Positions 27,335 to 37,408 are shown, counted from the stretch's first letter. The stretch is DNA of 64,000 nt from Litorilituus sediminis (GCF_004295665.1 NZ_CP034759.1:1550001-1614000); one strand, 5' to 3'. Numbers and translations: made by a program. The notes: a model not told the origin generated them from the letters alone.

Positions 27335-27424
27335 ATGAAGTGGCTAAAAATTAATACAGTCGATATTGCTTTGCTACTATTTCTATTAATAAGTTATTTA
27401 ATTGCAACATATTTTACTGCCTAA
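27335..27424 (+). CDS. Candidate 29-residue membrane micro-protein
   Basis: A short frame reads MKWLKINTVDIALLLFLLISYLIATYFTA: a basic N-terminus followed by a single hydrophobic helix, the usual look of bacterial small membrane proteins. A weak GAG lies nine bases before the ATG. It ends 12 bases before the converging mgtE stop. No homologue is known to me and it may be fortuitous. Confidence 0.3.
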   Translation: MKWLKINTVDIALLLFLLISYLIATYFTA

Positions 27425-27435
27425 GCTTTGGTGTA

Positions 27436-28776
27436 TTAACTTAAGAAAATTAAAGTTGCACCGCCTAAAAAGACAAAAAATCCCACAACATCAGTTACTG
27501 TCGTTAATATCACAGAGCCAGCAATAGCAGGATCTACCCCAAATTTTTCTAGAACTACAGGAATGTAAACACCTGATAACGAAGCGACAAGCATATTTAT
27601 AACAATTGAAACCGCGAGAATGAGAGCTAACGTAGCGTTTTCAAACCAATAATGGCAAACAAAAGCAACAAGTAAAGCCCAAAACAAACTGTTTATTAAG
27701 GCAACTAAAAACTCTTTATTTCTTAATACACTCAAGTTACCTTTACTTATTTGACCTGTCGCCAAACCTCTTATCGTTAAGGTTAGCGATTGGCTTCCGG
27801 TGATCCCTCCCATGCTTGCTACGATTGGCATTAATACCGCTAGCGCGACAACTTCAAGTAACACCTTATCAAATACGCCGATTACAATTGACGCTAAAAA
27901 TGCAGTAATTAAGTTAATTCCAAGCCATACAGCTCTTCTTCTAGAACTAAGTAGCACTGGAGAAAATAAATCCTCATCACTTACGTTACCCATATGGGCA
28001 ACTTGTGCTTCATAAAAAACTTGGAAAACATCTAAAGCGTCTTGGATTGAAAATATACCGACAAAGCGCCCATCATTACTTATAACGGGCAAGTAGTTTC
28101 TTTGACTTTCTTTTACTAAATTAGATGCATCTAATAGTAGTTGAAGATCATTTAATGTTGAATCGCTTGTATTGACCAATTCAGCGATTTTTTCTTTATT
28201 TTTTGCGTTTAACAGCTCATTGATAGAAATTTCACCTATGAAGTGCATATCTTTATTAACAACAATAAAATTGCTTGATTCTAATGTGTTTTCACCACTT
28301 TTAATTTCAGCGATAACTTCTGCAACATTTTCATTTTCGTCAATGGTATAAACTTGTTGATTCGCGTAACGTCCAACCTGATCTTCTTTATAACTAAATG
28401 ATACTTTTACTTGAGATTGCGCTTCAGGAGATAGCTTTTTAACAATCCTACGAGCAGTTTTTTGAGGAAGTGCTTCTAATATTTCAACAGTTTCTACCTG
28501 CGTACTGGAACAAACGGTTTTTTCTATCGACTTTTGCGGAAGTACAGCAAGAAATTGCTGCAAGGTATCTTCATGAAGTTCCACTAAAATGGCACTGTTT
28601 AACGACGCATCAATATGCGGCCACAGTTTTAACCTAATATCATTAGTTAAGCCTTCCAAAATGCGCGCCCACTGCCCAGCATTAAGCTCGCTATAATGTG
28701 AAGGTAACTGAACTTGCTCCTGCTCTAGTAACTCTATAAGCTCATTAATTTCAGTTATCTCTGTTAAACCTTCCAC
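27436..28776 (-). CDS. mgtE: Magnesium transporter MgtE
   Basis: MgtE is a homodimeric Mg2+ channel of the inner membrane, gated by its cytosolic domain. It has an N-terminal superhelical MgtE_N domain (about 20-130) and two CBS domains (about 140-255, with IGEISINELL and VGIFSIQDALD). Five C-terminal membrane helices carry the pore signature VLMPIVASMGGITGSQSLTL. I place the start at GTG 28776 (VEGLTEITE) because AGGAGAGTATTT precedes it. The frame stays open to 28815 but without support. The length is then 446 residues, matching the family. Confidence 0.92.
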   Translation of the reverse strand: MEGLTEITEINELIELLEQEQVQLPSHYSELNAGQWARILEGLTNDIRLKLWPHIDASLNSAILVELHEDTLQQFLAVLPQKSIEKTVCSSTQVETVEILEALPQKTARRIVKKLSPEAQSQVKVSFSYKEDQVGRYANQQVYTIDENENVAEVIAEIKSGENTLESSNFIVVNKDMHFIGEISINELLNAKNKEKIAELVNTSDSTLNDLQLLLDASNLVKESQRNYLPVISNDGRFVGIFSIQDALDVFQVFYEAQVAHMGNVSDEDLFSPVLLSSRRRAVWLGINLITAFLASIVIGVFDKVLLEVVALAVLMPIVASMGGITGSQSLTLTIRGLATGQISKGNLSVLRNKEFLVALINSLFWALLVAFVCHYWFENATLALILAVSIVINMLVASLSGVYIPVVLEKFGVDPAIAGSVILTTVTDVVGFFVFLGGATLIFLS

Positions 28777-28790
28777 AAATACTCTCCTAA

Positions 28791-29116
28791 TTAATGCTGC
28801 AAGCAGTGATTCCAAATTTCAAAAAAATCAGTCGTCAGTTTTTGTTCAATCTCAATGGCATCCTCAATAGGACAAAATGAACTAAAGGACCCCTTAATCT
28901 TGCCTATGTCTGTTGTTGATACCTTAACACTTGGCTCAAGGCCTGCAATCTTACATCGAGCCTATTTTCAATTAATGCGTTATAACGCTTTGCAACCTCT
29001 TTAAACCCACTACAATACTCTTGCGGTTTACCTTTTAATTGAACAACTAATTCGATTGGCATTATACCAGTGTCTTCTCGAATAATGTCAAAAGAGTGAT
29101 TGACATTGAGCCTCAT
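28791..29116 (-). pseudogene. Apparently frameshifted small gene upstream of mgtE
   Basis: Two adjacent open frames look like parts of one protein of about 105 residues. The first (29116 to 28904) reads MRLNVNHSFDIIREDTG, then IELVVQLKGKPQEYCSGFKE and NALIENRLDV. The second, in another frame (28961 to 28791), reads KIAGLEPSVKVSTTDIGKIK and ends FFEIWNHCLQH. Its TAA comes just before the mgtE ribosome-binding site, as a real upstream gene would end. Neither half is recognised. A one-base indel near 28945-28960, real or from sequencing, would explain it. Confidence 0.45.
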
Positions 29117-29120
29117 AAAA

Positions 29121-29966
29121 TTAAGGTTTTTTATTGACGGCAATCTTTACAAAAAGCTCCTTCAGCCTATTAATTAAATCTTCATTGTTATTGTTTTTTC
29201 TATAAACCATAAAAATTGAACGCTTAATTTGAACAGGGGCTTCTATTTCAAATAACTCGTATGATTCAACATACTCCTTAATCAGCTCTGTCGGCAAATA
29301 GGCAAATCCCCCTTTTGACATAATAACTTCAAGGGCAATCATTGCCGCAGTGGTTTTAAAATGAGGCGTGACTTTATGATGTAAAGCATGCTCCTTTTTA
29401 AAAGTAATTCCCCAATCAACTAATATGTAATCTTCAACATTTTTGTCAAATTCAGGTTGACTACCGACGAGAGATAAATCGAAATGCCCAATAAGTTCGT
29501 TAGTAAAATCATCGTCTTTTATTGGATCCATTAAGAGTCCAACATCTAAACTTTTATCATCTAATTTTCTTTGAATGACTTCTCTAACCGAAATTTCAGT
29601 GCCTAGTGCAACATTGACAAAGAGCTCCATCGCATCATGAATACGATTACTAAAAAATGCATCCCATACATTCGGCGTAGCTGCAATGTTGAAAGAAGTT
29701 TTTTGGTGGTTGGCTAATGAAATTGCTAGTTTAGATTGCTCCATTTGACTCACCATCAAATAGGCATGAGCAATCAATGCTTCGCCTGAGGGCGTGAGAC
29801 GTAAATTGTTTTTCTCTCTTACAAACAATTGAGTAGAGTAAAATTCTTCTAACTGTTTTATACGAGCGCTTACCGCCGCTTGAGTGATATATAAGGTTTC
29901 AGCAGCACGGCCAAAGTGCTTATTTTCTGCTACCGCTATGAAAGTCTTAAAAACTCGGGTATCCAT
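29121..29966 (-). CDS. LysR-family transcriptional regulator (HdfR-like)
   Basis: This 281-residue regulator has the winged helix-turn-helix at residues 1-60 (MDTRVFKTFIAVAENKHFGR, TLYITQAAVSARIKQLEE) and a LysR substrate-binding domain after residue 90. The N-terminal MDTxxFKTFxxVAExxHFGRAAExLYxTQ pattern resembles E. coli HdfR, a regulator of flhDC. The ligand and targets are unknown here. It ends four bases before the next minus-strand frame. Confidence 0.85.
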   Translation of the reverse strand: MDTRVFKTFIAVAENKHFGRAAETLYITQAAVSARIKQLEEFYSTQLFVREKNNLRLTPSGEALIAHAYLMVSQMEQSKLAISLANHQKTSFNIAATPNVWDAFFSNRIHDAMELFVNVALGTEISVREVIQRKLDDKSLDVGLLMDPIKDDDFTNELIGHFDLSLVGSQPEFDKNVEDYILVDWGITFKKEHALHHKVTPHFKTTAAMIALEVIMSKGGFAYLPTELIKEYVESYELFEIEAPVQIKRSIFMVYRKNNNNEDLINRLKELFVKIAVNKKP

Positions 29967-30129
29967 TTGTTATGTCCGTCATTCATCAATGTCGCTAATG
30001 TAATTAAAAGTAGTCGTGGCAACAAATATTTTTTAATGAATGTCTTTTCTCTTACATTCTGCAAACACTATTTAGGTTTGCTTTTGTGAAAAGATTAACT
30101 CTGTTTTTATATATGGCTAAGGTTTAGTA

Positions 30130-31194
30130 TTAGTCAAACTCTAAGCCGAGCTGGACGCTATTTTCCTCAGGCTCTTTTAACCCGATATGAATACCAAGTA
30201 ACCTTACAGGCTTTCCCTTTCCCCTACTCATTGCTTCCAATAACAATACTTTTAACAAATCTAAACTAATTTCACTAGCTTTCTGATCTTTTGTTGTTTG
30301 TTGAAAGTCGTTAAATTTAACCTTTACGCCAAGCTTACTCATAGCACGAGTCTCAAGGTACTTCGATGAACGACGCCTCAATTCTGGCAATAACTTGTCA
30401 ACTATTATCGATTCAAGTTCACTCTGCTCACTGATGTCAAACTCAAAAGTTCTCTCAACCCCTACGGACTTTCGTATATGTGATACTTGCACCTCTCTAT
30501 CATCTATTCCGTGACTTCGCTTCCATAGTACGTGACCATACTTTCCAAACTTGCTTGCCAAGAAACCTTCATCAGAACGCCTTATATCACCGCAAGTTTC
30601 AAACCCAAGCTCCTTAAGCTTATCAAAAGTTACCTTACCTACACCGGGGATCTTTTTTAGTGGCAACGTTTCTAAAAACTGCCATATATTCTCTGGTACA
30701 ATGGTACATTGACCATTGGGTTTGTTAAGATCGGAAGCGATTTTAGCGACAAATTTAAGCGGAGCAATCCCTGCCGAAGCTGTTAAGCCTGTAGCCTTTA
30801 GAATCTCCTCTCTTATTTCCTGGGCAATTAAGGTCGCAGATCCTTGATGAAGTGAGGATTCAGATAAATCTAAATAGGCTTCATCGAGTGACAATGGCTC
30901 GATTTTATCTGTGTATTTTTCAAATATGCTATGAATAATTTGGCTAGTCTCTTTATACACCTCCATTCTTCCCTGGACGACAACAAGATCAGGGCATTTT
31001 TTAAGTGCCAATCCAATTGGCATCGCCGAGCTAACGCCATACTGTCTTGCAATATAATTGCAGGTTGAGAGAACCCCTCTTCGATTAGATTTACCGCCAA
31101 CAGCAACTGGCTTATTAGCTAAAGATGGATTGTCTCTGATTTCAATCGAGACATAGTATGCATCCATATCAATGTGCGCGATCTTTTTCTGCAT
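30130..31194 (-). CDS. dinB: DNA polymerase IV
   Basis: DinB is a Y-family error-prone polymerase for translesion synthesis, usually SOS-controlled. The catalytic residues are seen in HIDMDAYYVSIE and SLDEAYLD. The steric-gate region, thumb helix-hairpin-helix (PLKKIPGVGKVTFDKLKELG) and little finger follow. The C-terminus VQLGLEF is the beta-clamp-binding motif. I chose the ATG at 31194, giving 354 residues; the open frame runs ten codons further to a TTG. A second, truncated dinB tail lies 5 kb away beside recX. Confidence 0.95.
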   Translation of the reverse strand: MQKKIAHIDMDAYYVSIEIRDNPSLANKPVAVGGKSNRRGVLSTCNYIARQYGVSSAMPIGLALKKCPDLVVVQGRMEVYKETSQIIHSIFEKYTDKIEPLSLDEAYLDLSESSLHQGSATLIAQEIREEILKATGLTASAGIAPLKFVAKIASDLNKPNGQCTIVPENIWQFLETLPLKKIPGVGKVTFDKLKELGFETCGDIRRSDEGFLASKFGKYGHVLWKRSHGIDDREVQVSHIRKSVGVERTFEFDISEQSELESIIVDKLLPELRRRSSKYLETRAMSKLGVKVKFNDFQQTTKDQKASEISLDLLKVLLLEAMSRGKGKPVRLLGIHIGLKEPEENSVQLGLEFD

Positions 31195-31393
31195 GAAGTT
31201 AATAAGAGGGCATTTGATGATCAAAAACTTATGTACGCATATATTTTTTTGACATTAACGATTTATATCGATACACATAATCTTTCTGCTCTTTGCCTTT
31301 ACCCTCGCCACCAAACACTGTATGTAAAAACAGTATACGATGAATTTCAAAATTGGCAAGTACTTCTATTGTTTATTTATATAAGGCTATAAA

Positions 31394-32431
31394 TTACTTA
31401 CATGCCGAATTGAGCGCTGGCTGTAATACATCAACAATGGCATCAATATGATCATCACGCTCATTTAACGCAGCAATATAATGGTACTGCTTACCACCTG
31501 CCTCAATGAAAACTTCTTTATTCTCACAAATAAGCTCTTCAAGGGTTTCTAAACAATCAGCACTAAAGGCAGGGCTCAAAATAGCAATATGCTTACTACC
31601 TTGCTGCGGTAATTGCTCTAAAACCTCATCCGTATAAGGCTGTAACCAGGGCGCATTACCAAAACGAGATTGAAAACAGCTAAGAAAGCATTCTTCAGAA
31701 ATGTTAATGGTTTTATTAACTTGTGCAACAAGCAACTTAGTCGTTTCAAGACATTTGTCATAATAGGGATCTCCCCACTGACGAAATGCTTCTGGCATAC
31801 CATGGTACGACAAAACAAATTTATCTGGCTGACCGTGTTGCTCAACATGTTCAATAATTGAATTGGCTAATGCGGCAATATACTTTTTATTAGTATGATA
31901 ACCACTTAAAAAATGAATATTAGGCAGCCATCGCCACTGAGTTAACTCTCGACTAATGGCATCAAAGGTTGAGCCTGTTGTTGGTGACGCATATTGAGGA
32001 TACAGGGGCAAGACAATAATATTTTCAACGCCCTGTTGTCTTAACTTTTGTAAAGCACTGCTAATGCTTGGCTGACCATAACGCATAGCAAGTTCAACCA
32101 CCACATCTTCACCATACTCAGCTTGAAGGCGCGTAGCGACTTTATCACGCTGCTTTTTGCTTATTTCAATCAAAGGTGCGCCATTATCTGTCCAAATACT
32201 TTGGTATAACTTGGCAGACTTTGCTGGCCTTACTCGTAAAATAATACCGTGTAAAATAATCAGCCAGATAATGCGAGGGATTTCCACCACGCGCGGATCT
32301 GATAAAAACTCGCGCAAATAACTACGCAAAGCTGGCGCTGTTGGCGCTTCTGGAGAACCTAAATTAGTAAGTAAAACGCCTGTTTTTACCTTAGAGGTAA
32401 CACCTAGGGCAGCGGAAAATCTAGACTTCAT
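31394..32431 (-). CDS. hemH: Ferrochelatase HemH
   Basis: HemH inserts Fe2+ into protoporphyrin IX, the last step of protoheme synthesis. The 345-residue protein starts with the typical GVLLTNLGSPEAPTAPALRSYLREFLSDPRV. It has the catalytic His in VLSYHGMPEAF and the FQSRFGNAPWLQPYTDE segment. The metal-site acidic run ETLEELI follows. Its position next to the ccm genes (after repeat copy C) makes functional sense, because heme is the substrate of cytochrome c maturation. Confidence 0.96.
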   Translation of the reverse strand: MKSRFSAALGVTSKVKTGVLLTNLGSPEAPTAPALRSYLREFLSDPRVVEIPRIIWLIILHGIILRVRPAKSAKLYQSIWTDNGAPLIEISKKQRDKVATRLQAEYGEDVVVELAMRYGQPSISSALQKLRQQGVENIIVLPLYPQYASPTTGSTFDAISRELTQWRWLPNIHFLSGYHTNKKYIAALANSIIEHVEQHGQPDKFVLSYHGMPEAFRQWGDPYYDKCLETTKLLVAQVNKTINISEECFLSCFQSRFGNAPWLQPYTDEVLEQLPQQGSKHIAILSPAFSADCLETLEELICENKEVFIEAGGKQYHYIAALNERDDHIDAIVDVLQPALNSACK

Positions 32432-32450
32432 TATTATTGTTCCAAAAAAT

Positions 32451-32714
32451 ATACCAAGTGAAATAGTTATTTGACCAGTTCAGAGCTGTGTCAGGGAGGT
32501 GAGAATAAAGCAAATTGATGCCGCTGTAGTCATTCTCCAGCCAAGAAATTTGTGAAATTATCATCTTCCTGACAAGCTCCCAAGGGCGAGTTTAAAAGGC
32601 ATATATGCTGTGTTATTGATTTTGACAAGGGAATAACCATTCTCTGCAATCAATGCCTTGCCTATAAGCCTTTTAATTCTCGCTGAATGATCAAATAATT
32701 AATTCAATTGGTAT
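32451..32714 (+). repeat. Dispersed fold-back repeat, copy C (264 bp)
   Basis: It is bounded by ATACCAAGTGAAATAG and AATTCAATTGGTAT, imperfect terminal inverted repeats of about 24 bases. The left hairpin arms are GAGCTGTGTCAGGGAGGTGA (32483-32502) and TCATCTTCCTGACAAGCTC (32561-32579). The right hairpin arms are GCGAGTTTAAAAGGC (32586-32600) and GCCTTTTAATTCTCGC (32668-32683), with an inner ATTGATT/AATCAAT stem. It is the reverse complement of copy A and fills the gap between hemH and ccmI. No coding frame is visible inside. Confidence 0.85.
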
Positions 32715-32765
32715 TCAAGGCGACTCATGCCGCCCTTATAAAAATGCCGAAATAACAAGTATTAA

Positions 32766-34034
32766 TTACTCTACTTGATGATCTATAGATAACTCAATGA
32801 TTTCTTGAGAATTCACGTCGATATTAAGTAACTGTCCTTTAAAGTCACCAGGCTTGATACCAACACCACCTTGACTAGAAACTATCGCATATAAGTGGAC
32901 ATTCTCGACACTACTTAAGTTAGTTTCAGGTGTCATAGCTTGTTGATTACTCAAGACAACTTGAGTGGGCAAATCACTCGACATCATTTTTACTACCGCA
33001 AGTGGTACGCGGCGACCATCAGTCGGTACAGCATAAACAAACACGACTTTATCTTCACTTTGCTCTAGCTGCTTAGCTATGCTATCTGACAAGGTAACAT
33101 TCAGCTTAAGCTGCGGACCTGCAACGGCCTGCTGCTGACTTTGTGGCATATTCATGCGCTTATTCGCTTCTGCAATCGCTTCTTGCAACGCTGCGGTATT
33201 AACGCCAGGTTTATTTGCATCAATTACTAATTGCCAATGCACGATTGCCTGCTGGAAATTGCCCTCAATAAAGTTATGCATACCCAGTAATATATTGGTA
33301 GAAGGATCTGCCGGATCTAACGCTAACGCTTTATCTATATATTGCTGGACTTGCTCATCAATCTGTTGATTATTGCGATAATAACTTGCTTGCGCCTTAG
33401 TACCAATTAAATCAGCATGCTCACCTTCAATGCGAATTACTTGGTCAATCGCGGCAATGGCGGCATCAAAATCAGCAACGCTGATTAATGTTTGCCCTAA
33501 GTTATACCAAGCTTCACCGTCGTTCGGGTTATCTTTTAAGTGCAATTTCAATTCATCAATATAGGCCAATGCTTGTTGTGCTCTTTGCTCTTGGCTTTGC
33601 TGTGCAGACATATGTTGGCTATCTGCTGGCGCTTGACGGGTCAAGGTTTCATAAGTGCCTTGCTTGGTATATAAAGCAAATGAAAATGCTAATATAAATA
33701 AGCTTATGCCAACAGGCCAAAATATCGAAAATACTTGCTTATTAGCTTGTGTCGCCGCTTGCGTTGACTCTAAGTCATTGTTTTCAATATCTTGCAATAA
33801 GGTGCTGTCTAGCTCAGCTAATAAATATTGATAGTTCTCTTCATCGATACCACCATCAGCATAGTCTTGCTCAATTTCTTTCTTATGCTCGTGATATAAA
33901 TCTATGTTGGTTTGCTTGCGTAAGCCAACATCTACACTGCTTTGATTTGCTTGCTTATATTGTTTAAAAAAAGGTCGCCAAACAACGGCTAACAACAAAA
34001 TTAAACAACCAAGGCTTATCAGTACGAATTCCAT
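32766..34034 (-). CDS. ccmI: Cytochrome c biogenesis protein CcmI (TPR)
   Basis: CcmI holds apocytochrome c for the CcmFH heme lyase. Residues 1-20 form a membrane helix and about 95-115 a second one. Between them lies the conserved cytoplasmic loop QTNIDLYHEHKKEIEQDYADGGID. The periplasmic part has TPR repeats (DGEAWYNLGQTLISVADFDAAIAAIDQVI) and a C-terminal beta-rich domain (VFVYAVPTDGRRVPLAVVKM). The length is 422. It is last in the minus-strand ccmFGHI operon, 16 bases after ccmH. Confidence 0.92.
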   Translation of the reverse strand: MEFVLISLGCLILLLAVVWRPFFKQYKQANQSSVDVGLRKQTNIDLYHEHKKEIEQDYADGGIDEENYQYLLAELDSTLLQDIENNDLESTQAATQANKQVFSIFWPVGISLFILAFSFALYTKQGTYETLTRQAPADSQHMSAQQSQEQRAQQALAYIDELKLHLKDNPNDGEAWYNLGQTLISVADFDAAIAAIDQVIRIEGEHADLIGTKAQASYYRNNQQIDEQVQQYIDKALALDPADPSTNILLGMHNFIEGNFQQAIVHWQLVIDANKPGVNTAALQEAIAEANKRMNMPQSQQQAVAGPQLKLNVTLSDSIAKQLEQSEDKVVFVYAVPTDGRRVPLAVVKMMSSDLPTQVVLSNQQAMTPETNLSSVENVHLYAIVSSQGGVGIKPGDFKGQLLNIDVNSQEIIELSIDHQVE

Positions 34035-34050
34035 AATAGTATCTACTTCT

Positions 34051-34542
34051 CTACTTATCTTTTAATAGCTGCTTTAGCTTATCTTGTTGCTCTGAGCTTA
34101 ATGCCAGTTTTTCTTTGTTGGCCGGTTTTCTGCGAACGACAACAATCACGACAATAATTGCTAACAGCACTAACACCGCAGGACCAAACCACAATACATA
34201 GGTTAATTCAGATACTTTTGGACGATATAACACGAACTCGCCGTAGCGATTCACCATAAAGTCAACAATTTCACTATCTGCCTTACCTTGCTTTAATAAA
34301 TCATACAGCTCGCGTCTTAAATCAGCGGCAATAGGTGAATTGGAATCAGCCAAGTTTTGGTTTTGACATTTAGGGCAACGTAGCTCTTTACTTAATGCCT
34401 GAAAACGAATCTTCATCACTTCATCTTCAAACACATAAGTATCTACCGGGCTTGCATTCGCTGTGCCGATAGCAGCTATTACTAGATAAAATGCAGTACA
34501 CATCACTAAGATGCTTGATAATGTTTTATTCATCATAGTCAT
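34051..34542 (-). CDS. ccmH: Cytochrome c biogenesis protein CcmH
   Basis: CcmH is a membrane-anchored thioredoxin-like oxidoreductase that reduces the apocytochrome CXXC. Its own motif LRCPKCQNQNLADSNSPIAADLRREL is intact. A signal peptide precedes it, and a C-terminal membrane helix (WFGPAVLVLLAIIVVIVVV) follows. I use the ATG at 34542, which has AAGGAA upstream. An earlier in-frame Met at 34569 would overlap ccmG further. The protein is the short form because the TPR part is the separate CcmI. Confidence 0.93.
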   Translation of the reverse strand: MTMMNKTLSSILVMCTAFYLVIAAIGTANASPVDTYVFEDEVMKIRFQALSKELRCPKCQNQNLADSNSPIAADLRRELYDLLKQGKADSEIVDFMVNRYGEFVLYRPKVSELTYVLWFGPAVLVLLAIIVVIVVVRRKPANKEKLALSSEQQDKLKQLLKDK

Positions 34543-34546
34543 TAAG

Positions 34547-35095
34547 TTACTTTCCTTGCTGCTTTTCACTAATAAGCTGTGCGATCAAAGGCTCAAACTC
34601 TTTACGCCAAACACGAGTATCAATAGCACCTGCAAAGCGTTTACGAATAATACCGTGATGATCAATGACAAAGGTCTCTGGCGCACCATAAACACCTAAA
34701 TCTAAACCTAAGGTACCTACGTCATCAAAAATAGAGAACATATAAGGGTCTTCATATACGGTCAGCCATTCTTGTGCTGCAGCGCGTTCATCTTTGTAGT
34801 TAAGGCCATACAGCTTTAACTGTGGATTTTTAGCAATATCAACTAAATATGGGTGCTCATATTTACACGTTGGACACCAAGTTGCCCAAACATTCAGTAA
34901 AACAATATCCCCTTTTAAATCAGCACTGGTGACAATTCTCTCGCTATTATTTAAGGTAGGTAAAGAAAACTGCGGCATAGGCTTGCCTACCAAGGCAGAA
35001 GGCATATCTTGTGGGTTTAATGACAAGCCACGATATAACACCACACCTAAAGCAATCACTAAAATAAGCGGTAAAAAACGAATTAACTTACCCAT
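34547..35095 (-). CDS. ccmG: Thiol:disulfide interchange protein CcmG/DsbE
   Basis: CcmG is a membrane-anchored periplasmic thioredoxin that keeps the apocytochrome heme-binding thiols reduced. It has an N-terminal anchor (IRFLPLILVIALGVVLYRGL), the active site WATWCPTCKYEHP near residues 70-82 and the cis-Pro in GAPETFVID. The 182 residues match the family. It starts three bases after ccmF, so the genes are tightly coupled. Confidence 0.95.
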   Translation of the reverse strand: MGKLIRFLPLILVIALGVVLYRGLSLNPQDMPSALVGKPMPQFSLPTLNNSERIVTSADLKGDIVLLNVWATWCPTCKYEHPYLVDIAKNPQLKLYGLNYKDERAAAQEWLTVYEDPYMFSIFDDVGTLGLDLGVYGAPETFVIDHHGIIRKRFAGAIDTRVWRKEFEPLIAQLISEKQQGK

Positions 35096-35098
35096 AGT

Positions 35099-37123
35099 TT
35101 ATGCCTCCGATGGCTGTTGATTGATCACTTTATTAGTCACAGCATCAGCCACTACCGTTTTATTGGCTTTTGCTGACTTTCTTTGACGATAACGCTTATC
35201 AAACATAGATAAAATACCGCCAATACTCATAAAGATCGCCCCTAACCAAATCCAGCGGACAAATGGCTTGTAATGAATACGTACTGCCCAAGCACCATCA
35301 GGAAGTGGGTCACCTAGAGCAACATATACGTCCCTAAATAAGCCAGGATCAATACCTGCTTCAGTCATGCCCATAGTTTGTACGCGATAAGCACGGCGTT
35401 CAGGTTTTAATAAAGCAACAAAGTCACCATTTTTATAAACATTAATTTGACCTTGCTCAGCACTATAGTTAGGGCCTTCAACATGCTTAATGCCTTTAAA
35501 TTCAATTTCATAACCTGATACCGACAGTTTCTCATCAACGGCCATTTTCACGTTCACTTCGTTCTCGTACATAGAAACGATGGTGACACCGACAATAGTG
35601 AACGCAATACCCGCATGAGCAACCGCCATACCTATATGACTCATGGTTAGCTTGCCAGTTTGCTTGTATTGATTACGTACTTCTTTCACGACAACTAGGA
35701 ATACCCAGATAGCTAAAATCATGCCCATAGAAACTAGCGCATTAAACTCACCGCCATAAATAAACGGGAAAGCAATACCAGTAACAATACTGATAACTGA
35801 TGGTTTTAAAATTTGCTTGCTTAACTCACCTTGTTTAGCTTTTTTCCAGCGAATCAGTGGACCTATGCCCATAACAATAAAGAGCAAGCTCATAATAGGG
35901 ATAAATACCGCATTAAAGTACGGAGGACCAACAGAGATTTTACCGTAACCTAAGGCATCAATTAATAGCGGATACAAGGTACCTAGTAACACAGTTACTG
36001 TCGCAACCACTAAAATAACATTACATAAAAGCAAGGCAGTTTCGCGGGAGAAAAACGCAAAACGTGAAAAACTTGCCACGGTATTTGCTCTAAAGGCATA
36101 TAAGGTTAATGATGCGCCCATGGCAATGGCTAGTAGCATTAAGATAAAGATACCACGAGATGGGTCTGCCGCAAACGAGTGCACAGAGGTGATGACGCCA
36201 GAACGTACTAAGAAAGTACCTAACAAGCTTAAACCAAAGGCAAATATAGCAAGAAGAATGGTCCAGTTTCTAAAAGTACCACGTTTTTCGGTCACGGCGA
36301 GCGAGTGAATTAACGCAGTACCAACTAACCACGGCATAAATGAAGCATTCTCAACTGGATCCCAGAACCACCAGCCGCCCCAGCCAAGTTCATAGTAAGC
36401 CCACCAACTTCCAAGCGCGATACCTAAGGTTAAGAACATCCAAGCGGCAACTGTCCATGGACGAGACCAACGTGCCCATGCAGCATCCATTTTACCAGAC
36501 ATCAACGCCGCAACAGCAAAAGCAAAAGCTACGGCAAAACCAACATAACCTAGATACAGTAACGGCGGGTGAACAATTAAACCAACATCTTGTAATAGTG
36601 GGTTTAAGTCTCTGCCTTCTACCGGTACATTTGGCCATAATCGTTCAAATGGGTTTGAAGTAAGTAAAGTAAAGGCGATAAAACCAACGGCTATCATGCC
36701 CATTACCGCTAATACACGTGTTATAAACTCTTCCTCAATACCATTTGAATATTTAGCAACAGCCATTGTCCAAGCGGTTAACGAAAATACCCAGAGTAAT
36801 AATGAACCTTCATGTCCGCCCCATACAGCACTAATCTTAAAATAATAAGGTAAGTGACTATTTGAGTGACTGGCAATATATTTGACAGAAAAGTCATCGA
36901 CAACAAAGCTATAAGCTAAGATAACTAAACTGATGGCAGTAAATATAAACATGCCAAAGGTTAATGGCTTAGCAAAGGTCATTAGTTTTCTAAGACCGCT
37001 ATCTTGTGCACATTGCAAACCAATTAATGGCACTATGCTTAAACAAACCGCAAAAGCAAGCGCAATAATTAACGCAAAATGTCCGAGCTCAGGAATGAGG
37101 ATTGGTACCAAATCAGGTATCAT
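35099..37123 (-). CDS. ccmF: Cytochrome c heme lyase subunit CcmF
   Basis: CcmF receives heme from holo-CcmE and ligates it to apocytochrome c together with CcmH and CcmI. The 674-residue polytopic protein carries the heme-handling WWD domain GWGGWWFWDPVENASFMPW and about 14 membrane helices. A periplasmic domain lies near the C-terminus (VDEKLSVSGYEIEFKGIKHVEGPNY). It is first in the minus-strand operon. The 285-base gap to the divergent ccmA carries promoters for both operons but no recognisable operator. Confidence 0.96.
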   Translation of the reverse strand: MIPDLVPILIPELGHFALIIALAFAVCLSIVPLIGLQCAQDSGLRKLMTFAKPLTFGMFIFTAISLVILAYSFVVDDFSVKYIASHSNSHLPYYFKISAVWGGHEGSLLLWVFSLTAWTMAVAKYSNGIEEEFITRVLAVMGMIAVGFIAFTLLTSNPFERLWPNVPVEGRDLNPLLQDVGLIVHPPLLYLGYVGFAVAFAFAVAALMSGKMDAAWARWSRPWTVAAWMFLTLGIALGSWWAYYELGWGGWWFWDPVENASFMPWLVGTALIHSLAVTEKRGTFRNWTILLAIFAFGLSLLGTFLVRSGVITSVHSFAADPSRGIFILMLLAIAMGASLTLYAFRANTVASFSRFAFFSRETALLLCNVILVVATVTVLLGTLYPLLIDALGYGKISVGPPYFNAVFIPIMSLLFIVMGIGPLIRWKKAKQGELSKQILKPSVISIVTGIAFPFIYGGEFNALVSMGMILAIWVFLVVVKEVRNQYKQTGKLTMSHIGMAVAHAGIAFTIVGVTIVSMYENEVNVKMAVDEKLSVSGYEIEFKGIKHVEGPNYSAEQGQINVYKNGDFVALLKPERRAYRVQTMGMTEAGIDPGLFRDVYVALGDPLPDGAWAVRIHYKPFVRWIWLGAIFMSIGGILSMFDKRYRQRKSAKANKTVVADAVTNKVINQQPSEA

Positions 37124-37408
37124 GTATTTCTCCGCTTTACTTCAAGAAAATGAATAACATTCTATTTCTTAACAAGCTATTTCAATCTAAGTTTAAAAAG
37201 AATGCCGATTTTAGCATTTTCGTCGCAAAAATATTAACTCAATTATCATGGTCAAGTTGTTTCATAATGTTACATCTTTACACATGTTAATTTAGTTTGC
37301 ATTTCGCTGGCTATGGTATGATATCATGCAAAGTGATTATACGATCCATATCAAGAATTATTCGACAAACATGGGTTAATATTTGCCACAGCCTTTTAGA
37401 TATAAGCT

